Shown here: positions 39,501-47,200 of the stretch, in pieces
Layout of the letters: the number at the start of each line of letters is the position of its first letter
Position numbering within the stretch: position 1 is the stretch's first letter
Position numbers and translations under genes: made by a program
The notes under the pieces: model-generated
Databases searched by the model: none
What the model saw: only the letters and a program-made list of their open reading frames with translations
What the model was told of the DNA's origin: nothing
NCBI GenBank assembly: GCA_026261815.1
Contig: JAMPIT010000566.1
Coordinates: 23,399,001-23,463,000, forward strand
From: Monarcha castaneiventris obscurior
Lineage: Eukaryota > Chordata > Aves > Passeriformes > Monarchidae
DNA: 64,000 nucleotides
Direction: 5' to 3'

Positions 39501-42500
39501 TTCACTTACCAAGGCAAAAATACCTGTGAAAAGTTGGATGTTCTGGCTCGACCAGCCTTGCAAATCACATCCTAGAACACAGTGGCCTTTATTTCACTTG
39601 TTTCCCCTTCTGCTGTCTTGAGGCAGTTGTGTGTATTATTTTTGGTGCAGTCTCATGGTCTGTAAAAAGTTCTTTGTGTAATAACAGTTGTTTGAAATAT
39701 GGTCTTAACCACATCATCCTAAAATAGCATAGGCACAGAGCGTTGCTTGGATGCTCTGAACTGGCAAATCAGAGCCAGCACTGAACCAGAGTTTTACTGA
39801 TCCTGACAAGAAGCACCAGCAAAGCTGAGGTTTCAGTGGAATATGGTTTTGTGTTACCAGAAGTCATGTGCACATTCCCTGATTCAGATCCTAAGAACAG
39901 GCTGGATACAAATGGTTTCTTTGGGAAAGCTCTTTCTGAATTACCCGTCAAGGATGACCTGTGGATGTCTGTGAAATGCTGAAAAGTGGAGTTTTGGCTG
40001 GGAAACCTTCAGGAGCTGAGGGAAGCAGAGATGTGATGGAAAGGATAAGAGAAAGAAGAGACAGCAGAGGAAGTTGGTACTAGTAGGCATGCCAAGAGAA
40101 GTATCCGGTGTACACAGTGCCAGACTTGAAATCCCAGTTTAGCACAGGGAGTGGTGGGGAAGCCTTCACTGTGGCACTGATCTTTAAATAGGACTTTATT
40201 TTATAATATGAGATAAGCCAGTGGTGTCAAACACACAGACTGGAAAGCACTTTAATCTGTTCCTGGCTGCTGTGCAATTGCAAACTCAAGATCCTCACCA
40301 CTTCCGAGCTGTCTGAACTGGTGCCCAGCTTTCCCCTGTTCCAAATCCTCGCTGCCAGAGCCAGCATCGAGTTTCGGTGTTGGGGAAAAGGACGCAGGTC
40401 GGGCACAGACAGTGCAGCAAGGGGAAGGGAATTTGAAAGCTGAGACTGGGACAGCAGGAAAGCTACAAGGAGAGACAAAGTAAAAATACTCTTTCCCTTT
40501 CTTTCCCCTTCTAATATGCTCCACTACAGTGCAGGAGTAGATCGCATGGGAAATGTGTTGTGGATGTTCATGTGTAGTCAGTGTCCAGATCTCTTAGGAA
40601 GGCTCCCTGGTAAGATCAGAAGGTATAGAAGTATAACTTGCCCCTTTGGATATGTCATAAAGCAGGCAGCCAGGCAGTAGTCATGGCATATTCTGCTTGT
40701 GCTTATTGTATGAATCTTCTAGGTGTGATGTGGTAAAACAACTACTTCAGCCTGTAATGCTTTTGAATTCAGCCTGTACTTGCTGCCTGGAGTTGGAACC
40801 TGTCCCAACAAGTGAATACATGCTTTGTGCAGGCCAACCCTGCAGCACAGTGGGAGAGGCAGGCCTGTGTCAGAATTTCCAGAATGTGTGCATGGGGTGC
40901 AGATAAGTGGCATTTGAGATTAAAGCATTGCCTGTGCAGCAAAGGACAGCTTCCCACCGAGCCAGGAGGGGCTGCCAGGCTTGCTGGCCTTTCCATATGA
41001 GACAAGGAGGAGGGAAGGGGCATGAGACAGCCTCTGTGCCTTCCAACAGCCCAGCAAAAGGACAGGGAGCTTCTGCTGTTGATGTCAGCCACAGTTCTGT
41101 GGTGGTCATACAGAAGTGTGGGTAAATAATGGACAACACACATGATTAATGTGATTTAAGTGAAGCCATTTATTTTGAAAATTGTAGGTATTCTTATACC
41201 TTAAGTGACAGTACTAAAAATAAAGTCATAAGATAAGTTTTCTCACAGTGCCTTTCCCACACAAAGTTTCACACAGTTTTCTTTATACTAATTAGTGCTC
41301 TGACTCCCATATTAGAAGGTTATAATAATAATTTTTTTTGCCAAACTTCTTTTTAGACACTTGGGAGTTAATCTCCCTTTTCTCACAGATGTTTCACAAA
41401 CGGCCTTGGGAAAGAAATGCAGAGGCCTATTGCTTTTCTAAATACAGAGGCTTATTTCTCATCTAACAGGTTTGGATTGCTCACTGTCTACTTATGTACT
41501 ATATGTATATATATGTATGTCTACATATAAGACATAATATTTCTCCACACAGAAGCAAACCAAGAACCTGCATAAAAAACTGTATGAACCCCAGACTGAA
41601 TATTTTTAGTCCGCTTGTCTTGCTTTTTCCCCCTGCCTGATATCTATTCCTGTACTTTATTTTTTTTCTCCAGAGGCCTGTGGGAGCAAATCTGTGTATG
41701 ATGGACCTGAAGAGGAAGAGTATTCTACATTCATCATTGATGACCCTAAGGAGACATACAAAACACTAAGGCTGATTATTGAAGGTGTTGGAACTTTAGA
41801 GCAGGAGCATGCTCAGTACAAGAGGGATAAATTTAAGAAGACAAAGTATGGAAGCCAGTAAGTACAATGGGTTGTACAGACAGGGGAACAGTCCTGGAAA
41901 ATGGCATTTCCCTTGCTTATACTCCAGCTTTCACCATATTTTGTCAAAAAAAGATTCTGCAAATACATACTAAGTAGCACTGTGACTTAGGATTGATATC
42001 ACAATATTTTAAAGGACTGTAAAGATTTTTTTAATGCTTGTTCTTAATGCAGTTTCATTCATAAAACCAAATGTGCATTTGTTATATTGTTGGTTTTAAA
42101 TTTTGAACCCATGCTGGTGAGCTGAGCAGTTTATAGCAGAAGATGCATGTGTTTACTAGCTTATCTTGGAGTGTTGGTTTAAAAATGGAAAGAGTGGCTG
42201 ACACAGCCACATGACTGTATTTTGTGTACACATAAATAAAGCATTCTGTATATGGCTGACAAAACAGAGGATCAATTCAGTCGGTTCTTCTAGCTCAAGT
42301 AAAATGCAGTATAATCATTACAATTACAACTTTGAAAATCAAATTTAGGGGAAAAGTTCTTGTGTGTTCCACTTTCTGTTCTGACATTTTTATGTCCTGA
42401 CAGAAAGCTCTATGTATAATCCTGGTTTTTTGTTTTCTTCTAGAGAACATCCCATTGGTGACAAGAGCTTCCAGACATACATCAGGCAACAGTCAGAGAT

Positions 42501-42519
42501 CTCAGCACATTCCATATGA
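9433..42519 (+). CDS. RASA3: RASA3, Ras/Rap GTPase-activating protein 3 (5'-partial, 19 exons)
   Basis: Joined exons: 9433-9513, 12230-12302, 16570-16649, 20628-20732, 21231-21387, 22195-22343, 24245-24359, 25220-25294, 26174-26297, 27456-27562, 28199-28276, 29202-29279, 29827-29900, 33583-33689, 34612-34694, 38430-38641, 39368-39471, 41674-41857, 42444-42519. They total 2062 nt and read open to a TGA at 42517-42519, giving about 687 residues, the expected length for RASA3 from about residue 148 to the end. Domain order seen: C2B, RasGAP, PH, Btk-type zinc motif, C-terminal tail. Known for the family: RASA3 acts at the inner plasma membrane, stimulates GTP hydrolysis by Ras, R-Ras and Rap1, and binds inositol tetrakisphosphate and phosphoinositides through its PH domain; in platelets it restrains Rap1 and integrin activation. 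RASA3 rather than RASA2 is supported by residues such as CREKQEAA and by the C-terminal HSI. The exons for C2A and the N-terminus lie before the window. Exon limits were set by hand from frame, family similarity and AG/GT signals. Confidence 0.96.
9514..12229 (+). other. RASA3: GC-AG intron of RASA3
   Basis: The intron starts GCAAGT and ends TTAATTCAG. The frame requires this: the upstream exon ends TCC-AG and the downstream exon starts A-TCA-GAA, which rebuilds Arg and then Ser-Glu-Ala as in the family. Using the nearby GT at 9518 would add four bases and break the frame. CAG|GCAAGT is the usual context of GC donors, which are a small minority of U2-type introns. Nothing else was recognised inside the intron. 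Confidence 0.85.
12230..12302 (+). CDS. RASA3: RASA3 exon: C2B domain, lysine-rich strand
   Basis: Acceptor TTAATTCAG; enters in phase 2 and leaves in phase 0. It encodes [15 protein letters not shown] followed by HFDEVFYFE, the polybasic strand and next loop of the C2B domain. The donor GAG|GTTGGT is weak (T at +3). The next intron, 12303-16569, is AT-rich; no repeat family or extra exon was recognised in it. Confidence 0.95.
16570..16649 (+). CDS. RASA3: RASA3 exon: C2B domain
   Basis: Acceptor TTTTTATTAG; enters phase 0 and leaves phase 2 at AG|GTAATA. It encodes [14 protein letters not shown] and then an acidic stretch, [12 protein letters not shown], as in the RASA3 C2B domain. The following intron, 16650-20627, holds no feature I can name. 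Confidence 0.95.
20628..20732 (+). CDS. RASA3: RASA3 exon: C2B domain
   Basis: Acceptor TTTTTATTACAG; phase 2 in and phase 2 out. It encodes [19 protein letters not shown] and then [15 protein letters not shown], ending in the first two bases of a Trp codon. The donor ATG|GTATTT is a poor match to consensus. The next intron (20733-21230) is only 498 bp and shows nothing further. Confidence 0.95.
21231..21387 (+). CDS. RASA3: RASA3 exon: end of C2B and linker to RasGAP
   Basis: Acceptor TTGCATATCAG; enters phase 2 and leaves phase 0 at GAG|GTAATT. It encodes [20 protein letters not shown], then [13 protein letters not shown] and [17 protein letters not shown]. The frame stays open past the donor to a stop at 21589-21591. 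The intron 21388-22194 has no other recognised content. Confidence 0.96.
22195..22343 (+). CDS. RASA3: RASA3 exon: N-terminal helices of the RasGAP domain
   Basis: Acceptor CCACTGTTCAG; phase 0 in, phase 2 out at CA|GTAAGT. It encodes [39 protein letters not shown] and [15 protein letters not shown] and [10 protein letters not shown] fit RASA3 rather than RASA2. The intron that follows (22344-24244) has no recognised repeat or extra exon. Confidence 0.96.
24245..24359 (+). CDS. RASA3: RASA3 exon: RasGAP domain with arginine finger
   Basis: Acceptor TTCACTTCCAG; phase 2 in, phase 0 out at GAG|GTAAGA. It encodes [20 protein letters not shown] and then [18 protein letters not shown]. The Arg of IFRGNSL sits where the catalytic arginine finger of p120GAP and other RasGAPs is placed (about residue 371 in human RASA3), so catalytic function appears kept. 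The next intron, 24360-25219, shows no named feature. Confidence 0.97.
25220..25294 (+). CDS. RASA3: RASA3 exon: RasGAP domain
   Basis: Acceptor TTTTTTTCTAG; phase 0 at both ends, 25 codons, donor AGG|GTATGC. It encodes [20 protein letters not shown] and LENNR. The last codon is Arg where I recall Met in the human protein. The next intron (25295-26173) carries a CR1 insertion. Confidence 0.95.
25528..25900 (+). repeat. CR1 LINE, truncated 3' end (avian type)
   Basis: The stretch follows the well-known avian CR1 3' end in sense orientation: GTAGCCTGGAGAAAAGGAGG, then GGTGGGGGTTGGCCTCTTCT, AACAAGTGACAGGACAAGAG, GGAATAGGCTGCCCAAGGAA, GACTCAATGATCTAAGAGGT and the terminal CCTATGATTCTG. It is a 5'-truncated copy of about 370 bp with only the end of the second ORF and the 3' tail, so it cannot move by itself. 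It lies in an intron inside the RasGAP-coding part of RASA3. This is the best single clue that the DNA is avian. Confidence 0.92.
26174..26297 (+). CDS. RASA3: RASA3 exon: RasGAP domain
   Basis: Acceptor CATTTTTCCAG; phase 0 in, phase 1 out at CAAG|GTGAGT. It encodes [20 protein letters not shown] and [20 protein letters not shown], helices of the RasGAP core. The next intron (26298-27455) shows nothing recognisable. Confidence 0.97.
27456..27562 (+). CDS. RASA3: RASA3 exon: RasGAP signature FLR motif
   Basis: Acceptor TTTTTAAATAG; phase 1 in, phase 0 out at CCT|GTAAGT. It encodes [14 protein letters not shown] and then [17 protein letters not shown], containing the FLR..PA fingerprint that supports the arginine finger and Ras switch binding. 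The exon ends HHP, where the human RASA3 I recall has HHT; RASA2 has HHP. The following intron 27563-28198 has no named feature. Confidence 0.97.
28199..28276 (+). CDS. RASA3: RASA3 exon: RasGAP domain
   Basis: Acceptor CTCTTTTCTAG; phase 0 both ends, 26 codons, donor TCT|GTAAGT. It encodes [20 protein letters not shown] and LSKSKS. The intron to the next exon is 28277-29201, with nothing recognised. Confidence 0.96.
29202..29279 (+). CDS. RASA3: RASA3 exon: RasGAP domain
   Basis: Acceptor TTGTATTTCAG; phase 0 both ends, 26 codons, donor AAT|GTAAGT. It encodes [20 protein letters not shown] and ADAVKN. The intron 29280-29826 (547 bp) follows and holds nothing recognised. Confidence 0.96.
29827..29900 (+). 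CDS. RASA3: RASA3 exon: end of RasGAP domain, linker to PH
   Basis: Acceptor TTACCTTTTAG; phase 0 in, phase 2 out at GAAGG|GTAAGT. It encodes [20 protein letters not shown] and LLKE, ending in two bases of the Gly codon that opens the PH domain. The intron 29901-33582 holds the possible cassette exon at 30896-30943, a T15-type run near 31122, an A18 run at 32288-32305 and short tandem motifs at 30247 and 32538. Confidence 0.96.
30896..30943 (+). other. RASA3: Possible in-frame cassette exon of RASA3
   Basis: This 48-nt segment is preceded by a pyrimidine-rich stretch and AAG, and followed by CAG|GTAAGA, a strong donor. Spliced between the exons ending at 29900 and starting at 33583, it keeps phase 2 on both sides. 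It would insert 16 open codons, reading [15 protein letters not shown] with a split Arg, between Gly and FMIKRAQG at the start of the PH domain. The acceptor is weaker (A at -3). Pseudo-exons of this size are common in introns, and I do not know a matching RASA3 isoform. Only transcript data can decide. Confidence 0.25.
32288..32305. repeat. A18 homopolymer
   Basis: Run of 18 A in the intron 29901-33582. No adjacent element with a recognisable retroposon body was seen. Confidence 0.9.
32538..32587. repeat. Short repeat, TATAGTGCCTTC x3
   Basis: Three exact copies of the 12-mer TATAGTGCCTTC start at 32538, 32550 and 32576. The first two abut and the third is 14 bases further on. It lies inside the RASA3 intron that precedes the PH exon. 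Confidence 0.9.
33583..33689 (+). CDS. RASA3: RASA3 exon: PH domain, beta-1/beta-2 basic face
   Basis: Acceptor TGTTTACTAG; phase 2 in, phase 1 out at AAAG|GTAACA. It encodes [20 protein letters not shown] and [15 protein letters not shown]. The clustered Lys/Arg followed by KKRWFRL is the usual phosphoinositide and inositol-phosphate site between the first PH strands. The intron 33690-34611 follows, with no named feature. Confidence 0.97.
34612..34694 (+). CDS. RASA3: RASA3 exon: PH domain
   Basis: Acceptor GTGTTCTGCAG; phase 1 in, phase 0 out at AAT|GTAAGT. It encodes [20 protein letters not shown] and ESFKMKN. The frame stays open for 59 codons past the donor, to a stop just after 34868. 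Confidence 0.97.
34695..38429 (+). other. RASA3: RASA3 intron carrying a long TTCC microsatellite
   Basis: This 3.7-kb intron splits the PH domain coding sequence. Its main feature is the TTCC-based microsatellite at 36645-37012. A short TA-rich run occurs near 35094-35106. No other exon or named mobile element was recognised. Confidence 0.9.
36645..37012. repeat. Compound microsatellite (TTCC)64 (TTCCCTCC)12 (TTCC)4
   Basis: By direct count there are 64 uninterrupted TTCC units (36645-36900), then 12 units of TTCCCTCC (36901-36996), then 4 TTCC (36997-37012). One strand is pure pyrimidine and the other pure purine over 368 bp. Long open frames here (LPSF and KEGR repeats) are by-products of the repeat, not genes. 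Such tracts are length-variable and prone to assembly error, so the copy number should be treated as approximate. Confidence 0.98.
38430..38641 (+). CDS. RASA3: RASA3 exon: end of PH domain and Btk-type zinc motif
   Basis: Acceptor GGTTTGTTTGCAG; phase 0 in, phase 2 out at ACAGG|GTAAGG. It encodes [18 protein letters not shown], then [17 protein letters not shown] with the PH C-terminal helix (Trp kept), and [20 protein letters not shown]. His of YHPS, the CC pair and the later Cys of GCTPC are the four expected zinc ligands of a Btk motif, which folds against the PH domain. At 212 nt it is the longest coding exon here. The intron 38642-39367 follows, with nothing recognised. Confidence 0.97.
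39368..39471 (+). CDS. RASA3: RASA3 exon: C-terminal region
   Basis: Acceptor TGCCTTACAG; phase 2 in, phase 1 out at CAAG|GTGAGG. It encodes [20 protein letters not shown] and [14 protein letters not shown]. The intron 39472-41673 follows. Open frames on both strands around 40.2-41.1 kb within it are short and not recognised. Confidence 0.96.
41674..41857 (+). CDS. RASA3: RASA3 exon: C-terminal region
   Basis: Acceptor TTTTTTTCTCCAG; phase 1 in, phase 2 out at CA|GTAAGT. It encodes [38 protein letters not shown] and [20 protein letters not shown], a charged, probably helical tail. The last intron is 41858-42443; AATAAA-like motifs in it are intronic. Confidence 0.96.
42444..42519 (+). CDS. 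RASA3: RASA3 last coding exon and stop
   Basis: Acceptor TTTTCTTCTAG. Enters phase 2 to complete Gln, then encodes [20 protein letters not shown] and AHSI with TGA at 42517-42519. The C-terminus fits RASA3; the RASA2 tail is different. Confidence 0.97.
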
Positions 42520-43239
42520 AGTGCAAAGGAAATCACAGGACAGTGCTGAAGGGTTGATCAGTGATGCTAAATAGCAAAACAAAAGGGAAGCCACACATGT
42601 AGCAAAATGTATGGATAAGTGTCAAGCTTACAAACTTTGAGACTTGGTAAACATATTCTCCTTTCAAGAAACTGTTATAATAGTTGCTATGCACTTTATT
42701 CATCTGGTTATTGACAGATGATAAAACCCTGCCTTCTAGGCAGTTGTCATGTGTATTTTTAAATTTGCTTTGGTTTCTTGGAATCTAGTGATCAGTTCAA
42801 TGATCGAGGTGTGTGGACTTCATCTTGACAACTCCCATGCAATTCCTTATGTTTTTGAAACCAAGCATGCTGCTAATATGCAGCATTTTCTAGAATGGTT
42901 GTTTGTTACTGTTTTTTGTTCCTGATTAATGTATATTATGCCACACCCCTTGCGTGTTCTCTTAGGAAAAACTTAGTAACACTTTACTTTTAATGCCTGC
43001 ATTTAGACAAGAAGCAGAGAAAAATCCCTCTGGTGTAATCATCTATGTTGTAGCTTGTATTCTGAGCAGGCCAAGGAGCAGGCCTTTTGTTTTTACAGCA
43101 GCGTAATTTTTGCTAACTGTGCACAGTTTTTAATAGAAATTCAAATCTGAATGGTACTCTTGATATTTTTGAGATACGAAGTCATTTCTCCAGGCACATT
43201 CAGCAGACTTTGGATTTGAAGATGCAGTCTCAGCAGTAT

Positions 43240-43245
43240 AATAAA
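43240..43245 (+). terminator. Candidate upstream poly(A) signal AATAAA
   Basis: Exact AATAAA within the RASA3 3' UTR. No clear GT-rich element follows closely, so it is probably weak or unused. Confidence 0.25.
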
Positions 43246-43692
43246 ACTGACTCTCAAAAATATGAGTAAGAGAGAAATGAACTCATGTCAAAGCTACTTG
43301 TCTACACAGTCCAGGGAATGGTAATCTTTGAAAGTCTGCCAACTGAAAGGCAAGGTAAGCTGATTTTGATGACCTTTTATCACCACAGTGAGAAGGACAA
43401 ATAGAATATGAATCTGGTAGCTGAGACTTGCTGATTCCCAGGCACAAAAGCCGTCAAGATGGGTTTTCTCTGAAAGGATGTTTATGCACTGGAGTCCATG
43501 CTATCCTAGTACCACTTGCTTTTCTGGAAAATGGATTTCTACTTTTCCAAAAATGTTTTTAAATACTTTTTGAAAGAGACTTGTTAAACAATATTTAGTA
43601 CATTAACGTGCATAATGATAACTTGTTAATTTTATATGTGTAGTAAAAATTGAATGAGCTGTGTATCTCACTAATACCAACAAAAGGAGAGG

Positions 43693-43698
43693 AATAAA
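43693..43698 (+). terminator. Candidate proximal poly(A) signal AATAAA
   Basis: Exact AATAAA about 1.17 kb past the stop codon, followed by ATTAAA at 43711 and by a T/G-rich stretch from about 43720. It could give a shorter 3' UTR. Confidence 0.45.
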
Positions 43699-44258
43699 GG
43701 TCTTCTAAATATTAAAAGCATATTTATGTATGCTGTTTAGTTGTACACCATAATTTTTCTCTGTGTAAGGGTCTGATATACAAACATCTAGCTTTGTTGG
43801 CTTGGAAGCCTGCATGATGGACCTTAGGCCTCCGTGGGGTAGAAGCTAGTACAGGTTTTAAGCTGAGTTGGATCAGAAAGCATTGATCAGTTTAATGTGA
43901 AGATGTCTGTGTCTTTGCTTCAAGTGTTAAAGAATAATTCTTAACTGTGTCCTCATTGCATCTGACATGAATTAAGGTGGCTAAAGTACTTTGAATGCCT
44001 CTGTTTGTTAGCGATGTTCTTAGGAATTAAGTTTTGGTTTTGTTCAAATATGTAGTAGACCACCTTTTAGTAGATGATAAATGATCTTTTATTCATCTTC
44101 ATCCAGCAGACTGGGGAAAGGGAAGTAATGAAGTATTGCAAAGATGCATTTTGGACTCCAAGCTTTTAGCTGCCATGAACTGCAATTTTTAACATGTATT
44201 TGTAACTTAATATTGTTTATAAAATACTAATGACCTGTAATGTGTGTTCTACTTGCCA

Positions 44259-44264
44259 ATTAAA
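44259..44264 (+). terminator. Candidate distal poly(A) signal ATTAAA
   Basis: ATTAAA, the commonest variant signal, lies about 1.74 kb past the stop codon with a GT-rich downstream element starting about 25 bases later. It is the best candidate for the main RASA3 3' end. Confidence 0.5.
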
Positions 44265-44289
44265 AGAAATGGTTTATTTCTGAAAACTG

Positions 44290-47200
44290 TGTCTATGTTT
44301 GAAGTCTTTTTAAATTCCCAGTGGCCACCAGCGTGCCTCTTGGCACAGCATCTGCTGCTCAGAGTGGGACCATGGATGGAGATCCTTGTGAGTGTAAACT
44401 ACCAAGTCCCATCCCTGCTCCTCCTCCCATCCCCACCCACCCCTTTTCCTTTCAGCATTGTACCCATGGGACTCTGCAGTGAACCAGACTGGGCATCTGA
44501 GCCACCTTAGCAAAGAAAGGTCACTCAGCTAGGTCAGCATCTTGAACTGGTTCCTTGTGTTACTGCACAGTAACTGAGCTGAGACAGTGTTGAAAGGACA
44601 GGAGGAACAAGCTGAGCCCACAGCACCCTGCATGTCTATTGATTGGCTCACAGACCTATGGAACCACCACCCTTCTGACTGGGACCTGTTCCATGACAAA
44701 ACCTTGGACATGCTGAGGTCTGTGCAAGTCACACTCCTGGAGCTTACCAGTCCTTTCTGGATAATCCTGTGCATGGAGCTCTGGCTCTGAGACATTGTGT
44801 GACAAGCTGAATGCACTGATTCTCTTGGGGAGTGTTTCCAGGGAGGCTGGGCAGCAGCCCTTCCAGGATGGCAAGCTGTTGACCAGCATTCAGGGTGTGT
44901 TCATTCAGCTTATGCTGAAGGTAACTCCTACTGCTGCAGCGGGTGTCTCACCACAGCCCAGGCGTGTGTTTCTGAGAAACTTCTGAGGATGAGCTGCTGC
45001 AGGTGCCTCGAGCTGAGTGACAGTAGTGGTTTAACAGATAAACCACATCCAGGAACAAAAACCAGAGTGATGGTGGAAGACACATCTCCAGTGTCCTGGT
45101 GAAGGTGAACTTGACCACAATTGTGTAAATGTGGGTTTTTGCTGAGGAACCGTAAACCTTGTTTTGAAAACGAAATTTTACATAAAATGGAGTAGGAAAC
45201 TGACACAAGATTTGTAAGAAATGAGCAGAGTTAAATGCAAAATTACTGTAACGCCATCTCTTTTTCACTCAATCTCATCTGGTGTATATGATAATTTTCT
45301 TCTCCTGCTAACATGTCTTAGCTTAAGTCAACAGGAAATCTTTGAAAGTTGCTTTTTGCAGCATAACTTTGCATGTTTGGTGAGGGGGTTGTGTTAAAAC
45401 TGGGCTTCCAGTACTTGCTTAGCCTCTATCTCCTGTCTGTCTGTAGCATATGTTTCTGATGCTATCTTCAGAAACACTCAGAAATCCTGCCCACAAGAGA
45501 AACAGCTTGGTTGGGAAACTTGGGACAGCATCCCTTGTGTCTGTAATGAAGAAAGTAGGGAAAAAAAAAGCATCATATGCATAAGTACATCAGGTCAGTT
45601 TTCTTTCCTTCTCTGCTCTGTCCCAGGGTGAAAAGCAACAGAATTATTTTTGACAGAAAAAATAATTAGAAGCTGGGCTGTTCTCTCCTGGGGCTCCTAC
45701 TGCCAAGAAGTTCCCTGTGCCTTTTTTCTCCCTCGCTGAAGCAATGTGCTAGGGCAGGACTGAGGTGGTGACAGGACCCAGACACCTGAGGCAGCTGGCT
45801 GTGTGACACGGCTGTCTGAGGCACCTGAACTTGGATGTGTTTCCCATCCTCTTTCCACGATACTCTATGCACTTCCAACTTTTTTAAAGGTCTGTGTGAG
45901 AAGTTCACCTGGAGAGCAGGAGAATGTGTGAACCCTGCCAGCCCCCATTATTAGGTCCAGGAAGTGGGTGCTGCAGGAGGAAAATGGTGTAAGGACTGAC
46001 AGTGGGTGGTGCTTGGAGATAAAGAACAGCATCTTCCCACGAGCCACCTTCTGTGTGTGCATTGCAGGGGCTAGGAGAGGAGGGCTGACTGAAGGCAGCA
46101 TTTCCTTCTGGCTGTTGGGCTTCTGTCATTAAACAATAGATAAATTATTCCAACGCTCAAGTGGGTACTGAGGAACAGAGGAAGTTTCAAGACAGAAGCA
46201 CTGTATTCCTATATGGATAAGATTCAGGATTTGATCTGTGTAAGAAAAGATTGGAAACAGTCATCATGAATCAATTGTTCTGCATTCCTAAAATAAAACA
46301 GGATCCTAAGAGATTCATCTTGATGATAGAAACCAGCCCTCCTAACTTGTGAATAAATCACACACACCTTTTCATTTAAATCCTTATTTTTCTTCTGCTA
46401 CTCCATTTGAGCCACTCTGATTTACCTGGAAGTTTAAAATCATTGGGTTTACTGGTTTTGTACAAAGCTGTTACTTTTAACCATAAAGTTGTCTGGTGTT
46501 AGGTTTGCCTGCAAAAATAATGTGGAAGTCTTGATTAAACAAAAGGCTCACCAGCAGCCTGGGCTAGATGTAAGGAAGGCTGAAATGGTAAAAATGGAAG
46601 TTGACTTTTTACTAGTTTGAAAATGTTGCTATGCTGAATCTTAACCAAAAGCATGCCCTAGATGGCATAGGTCTGGCCAGCATTGAGAGCAAATCCTCTC
46701 TGCAAGTGTGGGGTCTGTGTGGTGTCTGACTTACTTTACTAAATTAATTCATCATCTTTAACCTCTGCCACAGTTGCACTGTTCTGTCCTAAAGCTGTCA
46801 AAAGGAAGTACATTTTTTATTGTTTACCTGAGGCCATAACAAAAGTACTATCTAGATATGGACTCTTACAGGCAATTGAGTAAGTTTTGATAGAGATGAC
46901 AGCAGTGCACAGGATTGCCATCATGTACCAAAGGTATGAATTTGTAGATTTAATTGAATAAGAAAGATACTTTGGATAAATGTAGCCATGTATTTCTCTG
47001 GGGGTGGAAACTAAAACTATAGTCATGTTTGTGTAGAGAAATCTGATGATGGGAATACAAGAACTGAATTTTATGAATTAAAGGGGAAGAAAGACATACT
47101 TGATGAAAACACAAACAGTGCACAAAAAAAAAGAAAAGGGAGGGCTACCCTGAAACGCCTTGTGTTTTGCTTTCTTTGGCAAGTTTTTCTGCATTTCAGC

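Larger units (their letters stand above)
42520..44285 (+). other. RASA3: RASA3 3' untranslated region (end estimated)
   Basis: The stretch is AT-rich and has no frame continuing the protein. The end is placed after ATTAAA at 44259-44264 because a GT-rich segment (TGTGTCTATGTTTG, from about 44288) follows at the usual distance. The true cleavage site needs transcript ends. Confidence 0.6.

Noticed and set aside
9433..42519. Identity as RASA2 (GAP1m)
   Set aside because: First considered because the domains and many motifs are shared. Residues such as [38 protein letters not shown] and the C-terminal HSI fit RASA3; RASA2 differs at these places. RASA2 neighbours such as RNF7 were also not seen.
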